DNA of 29,530 nt, taken from Ruminococcus_G sp050944415 (GTDB taxonomy: Bacteria > Bacillota > Clostridia > Lachnospirales > Lachnospiraceae). The stretch lies in contig JBMNRA010000036.1 of assembly GCA_050944415.1 (NCBI GenBank), positions 1 through 29,530 on the forward strand, given 5' to 3'. The notes under the pieces are model-generated. The model had not been told where the DNA came from, ran no database searches, and was given only the letters and a program-made list of their open reading frames with translations. Made by a program: the position numbers and the translations under genes. Position 1 is the first letter of the stretch. Every line of letters starts with the position of its first letter. This document shows, in pieces, positions 6,753 through 15,585 of this stretch.

Positions 6753-7787
6753 CTACCGACTGCTCAAGAACTTATTTTCACGCAGCGCTTCTTCGTCATC
6801 CGGGTATTTTTCCAGATACTCCTCCATCTTGGTTTTTGCGGTCTCAAAATCCAGCTTATATTCATAGGCCACGATTTCGTTGAACAATAGACTTTTCCGT
6901 GTCTCATCATCTTCACATGTTTCCAGACCGCTTTCAATATTGGTTATGGCATCATCGTAATTTTTTTCAGAAATTTCACAGAGAGCCAGGCCATTGTAAG
7001 CTTTTGCCTCCTCCCCGCCTTCTTTTAAATATTCCTGATACATATTTCTGGCGCTGGCGGCATCTTCCATGGCAATATACACCCTGCCCATCAGCAGAAG
7101 AGCGTCCTGGCTTCCTTCATTAACCGCCTGTGTCAGTTCTTCTCTGGCGCTTTCATAATCTTCCATCTCATAATATACTCTTCCCCGGTAGCAGTAATCT
7201 TCTGCATCCCGAGGATTGATCGCAAGAGCCCGATCCAGATATTCTTCCCCGGCCATCTCCTGATCCCTGTCCCGGTACAGCTGCCAGATATTCAGGTACA
7301 TTCCGTAATCCCGGCTGTCTTCCAAAGCCGCATCAAAATCTGCCGCTGCTTTCTCGTCTTCGCCCAACTCCAGATATACGCTGCCTCTGCGAAAATATAT
7401 GTCCGGATCTTTCTGCAGATTCAGCATGTCGGTATAAACCTGGGCAGCCTCCTCGTACTCACCATAATCTTTTCGGGCTTCTGCCAGATAATACATGACA
7501 TCCGTTTCAAATTCCACATTTGTATTGTCCAGAGCATTCAGGCTGCGGGAAAAAGCTGCAATAGCCGCCGCTTCATCGCCCAGATTCAGCTGACTGATTC
7601 CCAGCCCCCGGTAAGATTCCGGAAGACGTTCTTCCGCCTCTATGGCCTGACTGAAGGTCTCTGCAGCTTCCTCATAATTGCCCTGTTCCAGAAGCGCTGC
7701 GCCTTCTCCGTAATAGTTTGATCCGGAAGCATTGCCACATCCCGTCAGTATCAATACGCCAAGCAGCATCCAACATCCTTTTTTCAT
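6753..7787 (-). CDS. TPR-repeat lipoprotein
   Basis: A 344-residue lipoprotein: short basic N-terminus, hydrophobic core, lipobox ILTGC with Cys17, then about eight to nine tetratricopeptide-like helical pairs to the C-terminus (for example NYEEAAETFSQAIEAEERL, GEYEEAAQVYTDML, DYESAREELTQAV, NYDDAITNIESGL). It is expected to sit on the outer face of the membrane as a protein-binding scaffold; partner unknown. I start at ATG 7787, seven bases after AGAGGG, rather than an in-frame TTG at 7814 that lies inside the end of glmM. It lies 16 bases downstream of glmM and upstream of hflX. The link with cell-wall precursor synthesis through glmM is positional only. Confidence 0.88.
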   Translation of the reverse strand: MKKGCWMLLGVLILTGCGNASGSNYYGEGAALLEQGNYEEAAETFSQAIEAEERLPESYRGLGISQLNLGDEAAAIAAFSRSLNALDNTNVEFETDVMYYLAEARKDYGEYEEAAQVYTDMLNLQKDPDIYFRRGSVYLELGEDEKAAADFDAALEDSRDYGMYLNIWQLYRDRDQEMAGEEYLDRALAINPRDAEDYCYRGRVYYEMEDYESAREELTQAVNEGSQDALLLMGRVYIAMEDAASARNMYQEYLKEGGEEAKAYNGLALCEISEKNYDDAITNIESGLETCEDDETRKSLLFNEIVAYEYKLDFETAKTKMEEYLEKYPDDEEALRENKFLSSR

Positions 7788-7803
7788 TCGCTGTCCCTCT
7801 TTA

Positions 7804-9150
7804 TCATCCTGCAATCAGGCCTTCCTGATCCATAACCGCTATTACACGGTCCGCACATTCCCTGCAGATTTCATCCCGTTCCGCTTCCACCATCACACGG
7901 ATTACCGGCTCCGTTCCGCTTTCTCTTACCAGAATTCTGCCGTCATCTCCCAGCTGCTGTTCCACTTCACGTATCATCTCCTGCACGGCCGCATTCTCCC
8001 TGGCTTCCTTTTTGCTGGCTACGCGAACATTTTTCAGAACCTGAGGGTAAATCACCACTTCTGACGCCAGCACGCCCAGCGGCTGTTTCTGCTCCAGCAT
8101 CGCTTCCATAATCATCAGCGACGTTAAAATTCCATCTCCCGTAGTGGCATGCTTTCCGAAAATAATGTGACCGGACTGTTCTCCTCCCAGACTGTGGCCG
8201 CCAGCCATCATATTTTCACAGACATATTTATCTCCCACCGCCGTCTTTTCATAATGGATACCTTCCCTGTCACAGGCTTTATACAGGCCCAGATTGGACA
8301 TAACGGTAGTCACAATGGTATTGTTGTCCAGCTTTCCCTGCTCCTTCATATACTTTCCACAGACATAGAGAATCAAATCCCCATTTACGACTTTCCCGTT
8401 TTCATCCACCGCAATACACCGGTCTGCATCTCCGTCATAGGCAAATCCCACATCCAGATGCTTTTCCCTGACGAATTTCTGCAGTTCTTCTATATGGGTA
8501 GAACCACAATTTTCATTGATATTAACTCCGTTGGGTTCATTGTGAATCACATAGGTTTTTGCCCCCAGCGCGTCAAAAACACTTTTTGCGATAGCCGATG
8601 CACTTCCGTTGGAACAGTCCAGGCCCACTCTTTTGCTTTTAAAAGACCGTGTGGCAATGGAAATCAGATAGCCGATGTAACGGTTTCTGCCTGCCGAAAA
8701 ATCTACCGTACGGCCGATATTTTCCCGTACCGCCAGAGGAATTCTGGGCATCTCATCGTCAATGTAAGTTTCGATCTGTTCCTCTACCGATGCTTCTAAT
8801 TTCTGTCCCATACCGTTGATAATCTTGATTCCATTGTCATAAAAGGGATTATGACTGGCAGAAATCATGATGCCGCAGTCGAAATTTTCCGTCCTGACCA
8901 CATAGGAAACACTGGGCGTAGTGGTCACATGAAGCAGATAAACATCTGCCCCGGAAGCCGTAAGGCCGGCTACCAGCGAATACTCGAACATATAACTGCT
9001 TCTTCTGGTGTCCTTTCCAATAACAACCTGCGCCTTGTGGTCCTGACCGAAATACCAGCCCAGAAATCTCCCTACTTTATATGCATGCTCTACTGTCAGA
9101 TCAATGTTGGCTTCTCCCCGAAACCCGTCCGTTCCAAAATATTTACCCAT
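7804..9150 (-). CDS. glmM: Phosphoglucosamine mutase
   Basis: Converts glucosamine-6-phosphate to glucosamine-1-phosphate on the way to UDP-GlcNAc for peptidoglycan and polymers. 448 residues. It begins MGKYFGTDGFRGEAN, has the phosphoserine loop MISASHNPF (Ser99), the metal-binding loop DGDADRC, the sugar-specificity region GGEQSGHIIF and the phosphate-binding loop RESGTEPVIRVMVE, in the order expected for the alpha-D-phosphohexomutase family; GEQSGH and the ISASH loop favour GlmM over PgcA. I start at ATG 9150, preceded by GAGGAGAG; a longer reading frame upstream would overlap the previous gene. Ten bases separate it from the nucleotidyltransferase gene. Confidence 0.96.
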   Translation of the reverse strand: MGKYFGTDGFRGEANIDLTVEHAYKVGRFLGWYFGQDHKAQVVIGKDTRRSSYMFEYSLVAGLTASGADVYLLHVTTTPSVSYVVRTENFDCGIMISASHNPFYDNGIKIINGMGQKLEASVEEQIETYIDDEMPRIPLAVRENIGRTVDFSAGRNRYIGYLISIATRSFKSKRVGLDCSNGSASAIAKSVFDALGAKTYVIHNEPNGVNINENCGSTHIEELQKFVREKHLDVGFAYDGDADRCIAVDENGKVVNGDLILYVCGKYMKEQGKLDNNTIVTTVMSNLGLYKACDREGIHYEKTAVGDKYVCENMMAGGHSLGGEQSGHIIFGKHATTGDGILTSLMIMEAMLEQKQPLGVLASEVVIYPQVLKNVRVASKKEARENAAVQEMIREVEQQLGDDGRILVRESGTEPVIRVMVEAERDEICRECADRVIAVMDQEGLIAG

Positions 9151-9160
9151 TTCTCTCTCC

Positions 9161-10090
9161 TCACTGCTGAAATAATTTTTCCCGATAAACCCCCTGCGCA
9201 ATCAGCTGTCTGAAAGCCTCCACGACAGCCGCTTTGTCTTCCTGGTATGTGACGCCAAACCACTGGGCATTGGTATCGATCACCTTTACCTCAGCCTTCC
9301 CTTCTCTCAGCAAACCGTCTATAATAGTGGGAAGCAGATATTCCGCTTTCTCTTTTTCCTCATCCCGGGAGAGATTTTCCAGGAATTCCCGGAATCCCCT
9401 TTCCAGCACTTCAAGGAACGCAGGAGTCAGCCCCCACATATTCATAGACACCTTTGCTTCAAGTTCCACCGGAACCATCCCTTCCGGACCATCCACTGCA
9501 GCGCCGGTTTTTGTTTTTACGATATTTTTCGTCTCTTCAATCCCCGCCAGACATCCGTTGTCATCCAGTCTGCAGATGCCTCTGGTAACGCCGCCGTTGT
9601 CACTTAAAGTATTTCCCAGCGTAAAGCCGGCCATACAGATGGAAAGCTTTGCCGATTTTTCCTCCATATCATGGACCAGATAGTCATGAAGTCTGACAAA
9701 AGGCTCTTTCCCGTAATAATCATCCGCATTGATCACCACAAAAGGTTCCTGAAGAATATCTTTACAGCAAAGCACCGCCTGTCCCGTTCCCCAGGGTTTC
9801 TTCCTGCCCTCCGGTTTCGTAAATCCTTCCGGCAGATCATCCAGCTCCTGAAAGGCATACTGCACTTCCATCAGTTTCTCAATACGGTTACCGATAATCT
9901 CTCTGAAGTCTTTTTCCAGGTCTTTTCGTATGATAAACACAACCTTGTCAAATCCGGCTTCCAGGGCGTCATGGATGGAATAATCCATAATAATCTCCCC
10001 GCTCGGTCCCACAGGCTCCAGCTGTTTGATCCCTTTTCCGAAACGGCTTCCAATTCCTGCCGCCATGATTACCAGTGCTGTTTTTTTCAT
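9161..10090 (-). CDS. NTP_transferase-family nucleotidyltransferase (sugar-nucleotide type)
   Basis: A 309-residue cytoplasmic protein with the nucleotidyltransferase signature near its N-terminus (MAAGIGSRFGKGIKQLEPVG) and an NADDYYG metal-binding motif in the middle, which are the nucleotide- and Mg-binding elements of GlmU/RmlA/GalU-like enzymes. The left-handed beta-helix acetyltransferase domain of GlmU is absent, so it is not a full GlmU. Its position directly before glmM suggests activation of a sugar phosphate, but the substrate cannot be read from sequence. The ATG is preceded by GGAGG with a second G-run close by. Thirty-four bases separate it from prfA. Confidence 0.85.
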   Translation of the reverse strand: MKKTALVIMAAGIGSRFGKGIKQLEPVGPSGEIIMDYSIHDALEAGFDKVVFIIRKDLEKDFREIIGNRIEKLMEVQYAFQELDDLPEGFTKPEGRKKPWGTGQAVLCCKDILQEPFVVINADDYYGKEPFVRLHDYLVHDMEEKSAKLSICMAGFTLGNTLSDNGGVTRGICRLDDNGCLAGIEETKNIVKTKTGAAVDGPEGMVPVELEAKVSMNMWGLTPAFLEVLERGFREFLENLSRDEEKEKAEYLLPTIIDGLLREGKAEVKVIDTNAQWFGVTYQEDKAAVVEAFRQLIAQGVYREKLFQQ

Positions 10091-10124
10091 CCCCTTGTAT
10101 CCTCCGATATCTTTTTTCAGACTG

Positions 10125-11201
10125 TCAGCTTGCCTCCTGCAGTCTGCTCAGTTTCGCCGCCTGATCTGCAGCGATCAGGTTATCAATAATTTCGTCCAGA
10201 TCTCCGTTCAGAATATCATCCAGCTTATGAAGAGTAAGCTTGATTCTGTGATCCGTTACCCGCCCCTGGGGGAAATTGTAAGTACGGATCTTTTCTGAAC
10301 GATCTCCCGTTCCCACCTGGCTTCTTCTGATTTCCGCCTCAGCGTCATGCTGTTTTTCCAGCTCCATCTCATAAAGTCTCGCCCGCAGTACCTTCAGCGC
10401 TTTTTCTTTATTTTTCAACTGGGATTTTTCATCCTGGCAGGAAATCACAATCCCCGTGGGAATATGGGTCAGACGTACCGCTGAATCGGTGGTATTGACA
10501 CACTGTCCTCCATTTCCGGAAGCACGGAACACATCAAATTTGCAGTCATTTAAATCCAGCTGAAAATCAATCTCTTCTGCCTCCGGCATAATGGCCACGG
10601 TGATTGTAGATGTGTGAATTCTGCCGCTGGATTCCGTCTCCGGCACTCTCTGCACCCGGTGGACGCCGCTCTCATATTTCAGGCGGGAGTATGCTCCATG
10701 ACCGTTAATCATAAAAGTGACTTCTTTGAAGCCTCCGTTGCCGTTTTCATTCAGACTGATCAGCTCCGTCTTCCAGCGGTGAGACTCCGCATATTTTACA
10801 TACATGCGGTAAATATCCGCCGCAAAAAGAGCCGCCTCATCTCCGCCGGCTCCTCCCCGGATCTCCACAATTACATTTTTATTATCATTGGGATCTTTAG
10901 GCAGCAGAAGAATCTTCAGTTCATGCTCCAGCTCCTCAATCCGTTTTTTGGCCGAAGACAGCTCTTCTTTGAGCATTTCACGCATCTCTTCATCAGATTC
11001 CCCTTCCAGCATGGAAAGGCTGTCCTCCACCGTCTGTTTACAGCTTTTATATTCCTTATAAGCATCTACAATCGGCTGCAGATCACTTTGTTCTTTCATC
11101 AGTTTCTGAAATCTTCCCGGATTACCGGTCACCGACGGTTCGTTCAATTCATTCAGAATTTCGTCAAAACGAACCAGAAGATCTTCCAGTTTGTCAAACA
11201 T
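10125..11201 (-). CDS. prfA: Peptide chain release factor 1
   Basis: Recognises UAA/UAG stop codons and triggers peptide release. 358 residues. The stop-codon recognition region reads RVPETESSGRIHTS (PxT tripeptide near 187-189) and the catalytic GGQ is at 231-233 in ASGNGGQCVNTTDS; the long N-terminal helical domain and RSEKIRTYNFPQGRVTDHR are typical of class I factors, with RF1 favoured over RF2 by the PxT motif and the neighbouring prmC. The ATG has AAGGAGGA eight bases upstream and overlaps the end of prmC by eight bases, so translation is probably coupled. Confidence 0.97.
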   Translation of the reverse strand: MFDKLEDLLVRFDEILNELNEPSVTGNPGRFQKLMKEQSDLQPIVDAYKEYKSCKQTVEDSLSMLEGESDEEMREMLKEELSSAKKRIEELEHELKILLLPKDPNDNKNVIVEIRGGAGGDEAALFAADIYRMYVKYAESHRWKTELISLNENGNGGFKEVTFMINGHGAYSRLKYESGVHRVQRVPETESSGRIHTSTITVAIMPEAEEIDFQLDLNDCKFDVFRASGNGGQCVNTTDSAVRLTHIPTGIVISCQDEKSQLKNKEKALKVLRARLYEMELEKQHDAEAEIRRSQVGTGDRSEKIRTYNFPQGRVTDHRIKLTLHKLDDILNGDLDEIIDNLIAADQAAKLSRLQEAS

Positions 11202-12054
11202 GAGTTATTTCCTCCTTCCGCTGCGGCCTCCTGCCCCAGACTGTTCTGTCCAGGCCCGCCAGATCCCGCACTGTTTCAATTTCAATGTATCCGCCGACGT
11301 TCAGAATACTTTCCACCGCTTCTTTCTGATCCCAGCCTATTTCGAATCCCAGCCATCCTCCCGGCTTCAGATATCTGCAGCTGTCTGACACAATCTTCCG
11401 GTAAAAAGAAAGGCCGTCTTTTCCTCCGTCCAGCGCCTGCAGCGGTTCAAACAGCCGGACCTCTTCCATCAGACCTTCGATATTCTCCGAGGGGATATAG
11501 GGTGGATTGGATACAATCATATCAAAAGTTCCTTCCACTTTTTCAAAGAGATCGCTCTGGTAAAATCTGGTCTTAAGCCCCAGGTTATTCCTGTTCTTTT
11601 CCGCCATCTCCAGAGCTTCCCGTGAAATATCCGTTCCCTCCGTTTTTACTGGCGGTCCCAGCTTTTCCAGACTTAAAATAATGCACCCGGATCCGGTACA
11701 CATATCCAATACCCGGTCTCCCGGTTTCAGACGTGCAAGCCCGGTCTCCACCAGAGTTTCCGTATCCTGCCGGGGAATCAGCACCCGATCGTTCACCTGG
11801 AAAGAAAGTCCCATAAACTCACATTCCCCCGTCAGATACTGAAGCGGAACGTGAGAGCCCCGCTTTCTGAGCAGTTCCCGGTATTTCTTTTCCTTATCTG
11901 CTTCTATTATATCATCTGAATGAAGAAAATAACAGTTCCTGTCAATCCCCCATACAAACTCCATCAGATACCAGGCATCTCCCTGGCTGTTATCAATCTT
12001 ATGCTCTGCAAGATATTCTTTTCCATATTTTAACATCGATGCCAGTGTGCTCAT
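11194..12054 (-). CDS. prmC: Release factor glutamine N5-methyltransferase
   Basis: Methylates the glutamine of the GGQ motif in release factors, using S-adenosylmethionine. 286 residues. The N-terminal helical domain (1-80) is followed by the Rossmann methyltransferase domain with motif I VLDMCTGSGCIILSL (about 115-129) and the diagnostic NPPY (183-186, VSNPPYIPS). It sits directly upstream of its substrate gene prfA with an eight-base overlap and shares an ATGA overlap with the DUF1385 gene, a common Clostridia arrangement. Confidence 0.97.
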   Translation of the reverse strand: MSTLASMLKYGKEYLAEHKIDNSQGDAWYLMEFVWGIDRNCYFLHSDDIIEADKEKKYRELLRKRGSHVPLQYLTGECEFMGLSFQVNDRVLIPRQDTETLVETGLARLKPGDRVLDMCTGSGCIILSLEKLGPPVKTEGTDISREALEMAEKNRNNLGLKTRFYQSDLFEKVEGTFDMIVSNPPYIPSENIEGLMEEVRLFEPLQALDGGKDGLSFYRKIVSDSCRYLKPGGWLGFEIGWDQKEAVESILNVGGYIEIETVRDLAGLDRTVWGRRPQRKEEITHV

Positions 12055-13019
12055 GAAGCTTTCTCCCGCCGGCTGTTTCCGAAGTTTTCTCTCAGATACT
12101 CTTTCCAGTCAAAGACCGCCTCTACAGCGGCAATGGCCACTTCTACCATGGATTCATCCGGTTCCCTGGTGGTCAGCCGCTGCAGGGCCATCCCAGGCCT
12201 GCTCAGAAGATTGACAAATTTATTGTCACTGCTGCCTGCCAGCCGTATAATTTCATAGGACACTCCCGCTATTACCGGCACCAGAAGCAGTCTCACCACC
12301 ACCCGCAGCCAGGGAGATGACACTCTGATAAACAAAAAGAAAATAATGCTGACAATCATCACAAAAAGCAGAAAACTGGTGCCGCATCTCTTATGTTCTC
12401 TGGAGCTTTTCATCACGTTCTCCACCGTCAGATCCATTCCATGTTCTACACAATTGATGCACTTATGCTCCGCTCCATGATACATAAATACCCGTTGAAT
12501 GTCTTTCATCTTTGAAATCAGAAAAATATATCCCAGGAAAATCACCAGTCTGACACAGGCCTCAGCTATGGCTATCAGTGATTCCGAATCTGTCACATTT
12601 CTTAAGATGCTGGCGATAAAATAGGGCAGCATGATAAAAATAGCTACCGACAGGACAACGGAAACCGCCACGGTAATTCCCATGAGGAGTTTATCCTGCT
12701 TCTCTCTCTTTATATCCTCCCGTTTCTGCTCTTCCTCCGTCAGAACCGGCGTCTCTTTCTCTTCTTCTTCCTCATCCTCAAAAAAACTGGCTGAATACGT
12801 CAGGCATTTCATCCCTACTACCAGGGATTCGATAAAATTAAAGACACCGCGCACAACAGGCGTATTTTTAAGCACTTTGCTTTTTACAAGACTCCTATAG
12901 GGCTCTGTTTTCACTTCAATTTCCCCGTCCGGTCTGCGCACCGCCACCGAATATACATCCTGATGACGCATCATAATTCCTTCCAGTACAGCCTGTCCGC
13001 CAATATTCGATGATTTCAT
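12051..13019 (-). CDS. DUF1385 multi-pass membrane protein
   Basis: A 322-residue member of the DUF1385 (YqhQ-like) family, usually found beside prmC/prfA and rpmE in Clostridia. It begins with the conserved GGQAVLEGIMMR, continues through a soluble N-terminal part with an acidic stretch (EDEEEEEKE), then about four membrane segments (about 113-141, 147-170, and two within 220-262), with YHGAEHKCINCVEHG between them as the conserved His/Cys-rich family block. Biochemical function is not established. I prefer ATG 13019, nine bases after AAGG, over ATG 13028, which abuts it. It follows the rpmE terminator by about 25 bases, so it is read either through that terminator or from an unseen promoter. 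Confidence 0.88.
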   Translation of the reverse strand: MKSSNIGGQAVLEGIMMRHQDVYSVAVRRPDGEIEVKTEPYRSLVKSKVLKNTPVVRGVFNFIESLVVGMKCLTYSASFFEDEEEEEKETPVLTEEEQKREDIKREKQDKLLMGITVAVSVVLSVAIFIMLPYFIASILRNVTDSESLIAIAEACVRLVIFLGYIFLISKMKDIQRVFMYHGAEHKCINCVEHGMDLTVENVMKSSREHKRCGTSFLLFVMIVSIIFFLFIRVSSPWLRVVVRLLLVPVIAGVSYEIIRLAGSSDNKFVNLLSRPGMALQRLTTREPDESMVEVAIAAVEAVFDWKEYLRENFGNSRREKAS

Positions 13020-13041
13020 ATACTTCATCCTTTTTTGATTA

Positions 13042-13076
13042 GAAAAATAGGTTGAGATTGTATCAATCTCAACCTG
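13042..13076 (-). terminator. Hairpin terminator after rpmE
   Basis: A perfect 12-bp inverted repeat (AGGTTGAGATTG, 13049-13060; complement 13064-13075) with a 3-base loop, followed on the minus strand by ATTTTTCT. It lies between rpmE and the DUF1385 gene and probably gives partial termination, raising L31 output relative to the genes downstream. Confidence 0.8.
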
Positions 13077-13091
13077 TTTTCATGCTTCCTA

Positions 13092-13298
13092 TTAGTTGTT
13101 GCCAATTCCGTACTTCTTGTTGAACTTATCGATACGTCCACGTGCTGCTGCCGCCTTCTGCTGTCCGGTATAGAACGGATGGCATTTTGAACAGATTTCC
13201 ACATGAATATCACTCTTTGTAGAACCTGTAGTAAACGTATTTCCGCAGTTGCAGGTCACAGTTGCCTGATAATAATTCGGATGGATTCCTTCTTTCAT
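13092..13298 (-). CDS. rpmE: 50S ribosomal protein L31
   Basis: A 68-residue L31 of the zinc-binding (C+) class: it starts MKEGIHPNYYQATVTC and carries the cysteine pairs CNC and CSKC (four ligands), with FYTGQQK and a basic C-terminus as in the family. I start at ATG 13298, six bases after GAGGTG; an in-frame GTG at 13307 lies within that site. It has its own promoter and a hairpin terminator downstream. Presence of the zinc ligands marks it as the zinc-dependent form rather than the Zur-regulated substitute. Confidence 0.96.
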   Translation of the reverse strand: MKEGIHPNYYQATVTCNCGNTFTTGSTKSDIHVEICSKCHPFYTGQQKAAAARGRIDKFNKKYGIGNN

Positions 13299-13371
13299 CT
13301 TTTTCACCTCTTCTATCTTTTATTCATCAATATTAAATCAATTTAAGATTTCCCTTTTAAACAGCTTTTGA

Positions 13372-13400
13372 ATTATATCATATTTCCTATATAAATGCAA
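13372..13400 (-). promoter_or_regulatory. Probable rpmE promoter
   Basis: TTGCAT (13395-13400), 17-base spacer, TATAAT (13372-13377) on the minus strand, immediately after the rho stop codon, with a leader of about 65 bases before rpmE. The -10 is perfect and the -35 poor. Confidence 0.55.
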
Positions 13401-13405
13401 GCTCT

Positions 13406-14749
13406 TTACAGGAATTTTTGCTTTTTCACTATATGAACAAATTCCTGGTTATTTTTTGTCCTTGAAAACATATTCAGTATATTCTCTACTGCCTCATCGG
13501 ATTTCATGCCGTTTAAAGCTTTTCTCATAATATAAGTAGCTTCCTGCTCTTCCTCCGTCAGCAGCAGATCATCCCGTCTTGTCCCGGATTTTCCGATATC
13601 AATAGCCGGGAACACCCTTTTCTCCTGCAGTTTCCGATCCAACACCAGTTCCATATTGCCGGTACCCTTAAATTCCTCATAAACTACATCGTCCATTTTA
13701 CTTCCGGTATCTACCAGTGCAGTGGCAAGAATCGTCAGGCTGCCGCCCTCCCGCATGTTCCGGGCAGCGCCGAAAAAACGTTTGGGCATGTGAAGAGCAG
13801 CAGGATCCAGACCGCCGGAAAGAGTCCGCCCGCTGGGTGGCACCGTCAGATTATAAGCCCTTGCCAGACGGGTAATGCTGTCGATGAATATCGTTACATC
13901 CTTTTTATGCTCCACCAGTCTCTTGGCACGCTCAATCACCATCTCGGACACACGTTTATGATGCTCCGGAAGTTCATCAAAAGTGGAATAAATCACTTCC
14001 ACATTATCTCCCCGGATGGCTTCCTTAATATCTGTCACCTCTTCCGGACGCTCATCAATCAGCAGAATGATCAGATGCATCTCCGGATTGTTTTTCAGAA
14101 TTGATTTGGCCGCATCCTTCAAAAGAGTAGTCTTTCCTGCTTTCGGCGGCGACACAATCATTCCTCTTTGTCCTTTGCCAATAGGACTTACCAGATCCAC
14201 AATCCGCATGGCCAGACTTCCACCGGGCCGTTCCAGGCGCAGTCTTTCATTTGGAAAAATGGGCGTCATATCTTCAAAATTACATCTTTTAACACTTTCA
14301 TTGGGGGAAAATCCATTGATCTTTGTCACATAAAGCAGTGCGCTGAACTTTTCGTTCTGAGATTTTATCCGGGTGTTGCCCTGCAGGATATCTCCTGTTT
14401 TCAGGTTGAACCGGCGTATTTGAGAAGGTGAAACATATACGTCATTCTCACCGGGAAGATAATTTTCACATCGAATAAATCCATATCCGTCGGCCATTAC
14501 TTCCAGAATGCCACAGGCGGTCTCACCGCTGTCCAACTGACTGTAATCTGTTTTGACCTTTTCGTCCTTTTCTTCTTTTTCTTCCGGCTTTTCCTTTTCT
14601 GCCAGTTTCTCCTGACGCTCTTTTTCATCTTCCTTCAGCATCAGTTCAATCAGTTCACTTTTCTTCAGGGTTGAAATTCCTTTCAGCCCCCGCCGTTTCG
14701 CGGCATCCCGCAAAACGCCTACCTGTAACGTTTCATATTTTTCTCTCAT
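13406..14749 (-). CDS. rho: Transcription termination factor Rho
   Basis: Hexameric RNA-dependent ATPase that ends transcription. 447 residues. The N-terminal Rho-N helix-extended-helix (LRDAAKRRGLKGISTLKKSELI) is followed by a highly charged Lys/Glu insertion (about 43-65), which is a typical variable insertion in Gram-positive Rho, then the cold-shock-like RNA-binding domain (GILEVMADGYGFIR), the P-loop SPPKAGKTTLLKDA, the Walker B LIILLIDERPEEVTDI and the Q/R loops. I start at ATG 14749 (AGGA just upstream) rather than ATG 14767, which lacks a ribosome-binding site. It is transcribed from its own promoter just upstream. Confidence 0.96.
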   Translation of the reverse strand: MREKYETLQVGVLRDAAKRRGLKGISTLKKSELIELMLKEDEKERQEKLAEKEKPEEKEEKDEKVKTDYSQLDSGETACGILEVMADGYGFIRCENYLPGENDVYVSPSQIRRFNLKTGDILQGNTRIKSQNEKFSALLYVTKINGFSPNESVKRCNFEDMTPIFPNERLRLERPGGSLAMRIVDLVSPIGKGQRGMIVSPPKAGKTTLLKDAAKSILKNNPEMHLIILLIDERPEEVTDIKEAIRGDNVEVIYSTFDELPEHHKRVSEMVIERAKRLVEHKKDVTIFIDSITRLARAYNLTVPPSGRTLSGGLDPAALHMPKRFFGAARNMREGGSLTILATALVDTGSKMDDVVYEEFKGTGNMELVLDRKLQEKRVFPAIDIGKSGTRRDDLLLTEEEQEATYIMRKALNGMKSDEAVENILNMFSRTKNNQEFVHIVKKQKFL

Positions 14750-14798
14750 CAATCCTATATACCTCATATTTCACAGTTCATCTGTATATACATGGATT

Positions 14799-14827
14799 AG
14801 TATACCAAATACTTTTCATTCAGACAA
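14799..14827 (-). promoter_or_regulatory. rho promoter
   Basis: TTGTCT (14822-14827), 17-base spacer, TATACT (14799-14804) on the minus strand, eight bases past the stop codon of the phosphatase gene. This marks the boundary between the EPS-type operon and the housekeeping block; I see no hairpin terminator there. Confidence 0.7.
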
Positions 14828-14835
14828 TACGGAAA

Positions 14836-15585
14836 TCAATCATAGGGCAGCGGTTCTTCCCAGATTACTTTTCTGTTTTCCAGTATTCTTCTGGGGTTCT
14901 CCTCCAGCAGAAGCCAGGGGCAGCCGCTGCCGTATCTGACTGCCAGCTTTTTTTTCAGTCCTTCCATGGATACGGTGCGGATAAAAGAACCGTGGGCATC
15001 GGATGCAGCAGCCGCCACCAGACGGTGACGCAGCATGGAATCAGCCGTCCGCTGCACTCTCTCCCCGAACCGTCCCAACAGGCTTCCCTTATTCATCTGA
15101 ATCACCACGCCCATCCGATACCATTCATAGACATGTTCCGGAACCCGCTGCACACAGTGATACCTCTCCGGATGGGCAAGGACTGGCACGTATCCCGCAT
15201 CCAGCAGGCGGTCCATCACCCGGTAGATATAGTAGGCTCCCGTATCCATGGCAAACTCAATCAGCGGATACCGGCTCTGATTGACCGTCATCAGTTCTCC
15301 CCTTTTCAGACGATCCGCCACATCGTCGCCTGCGAATATTTCCATACCGCTTACCAGCTTCAGATCCACCTTCTCCCGCTCCAGAAGCCTCTCAAACCGG
15401 GAAAATCTTTTTCTGTATTCTAAATTCCAGTTCCGATTGTTCTGTCCCGGAAAATTACCATGGGAAGTGGCTGCCAGTATTTCCGTTCCGGAATCCGCCG
15501 CTGTCTGCGCCATCTCAAGAGCCTCCTCCCAGGAAGAGGCTCCGTCATCCATCCCCGGAAGAATATGGGTATGTATATCAATCAT
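14836..15585 (-). CDS. CpsB/YwqE-type PHP-fold protein tyrosine phosphatase
   Basis: A 249-residue metal-dependent phosphatase of the PHP family that in Gram-positive capsule systems removes phosphate from the tyrosine-rich tail of the BY-kinase. The metal-binding motifs are visible in order: DIHTHILPGMDDG (3-15), ATSHGNF, the glutamate in SGMEIFAGDD, LAHPERYH and SDAHG near the C-terminus. Length matches the family. It is the last gene of the operon and its ATG overlaps the stop of the preceding Ig-like gene (ATGA), with AGGAGG upstream. The likely substrates are the two kinases encoded upstream in the same transcript (inference from family and context). Confidence 0.92.
   Translation of the reverse strand: MIDIHTHILPGMDDGASSWEEALEMAQTAADSGTEILAATSHGNFPGQNNRNWNLEYRKRFSRFERLLEREKVDLKLVSGMEIFAGDDVADRLKRGELMTVNQSRYPLIEFAMDTGAYYIYRVMDRLLDAGYVPVLAHPERYHCVQRVPEHVYEWYRMGVVIQMNKGSLLGRFGERVQRTADSMLRHRLVAAAASDAHGSFIRTVSMEGLKKKLAVRYGSGCPWLLLEENPRRILENRKVIWEEPLPYD

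Noticed and set aside
9161..10090. GlmU
   Set aside because: The nucleotidyltransferase domain and the position beside glmM are suggestive, but the protein lacks the C-terminal acetyltransferase beta-helix and is far too short.
13025..13213. Minus-strand frame overlapping rpmE and the DUF1385 start
   Set aside because: Shifted reading of rpmE and its terminator hairpin; not a gene.
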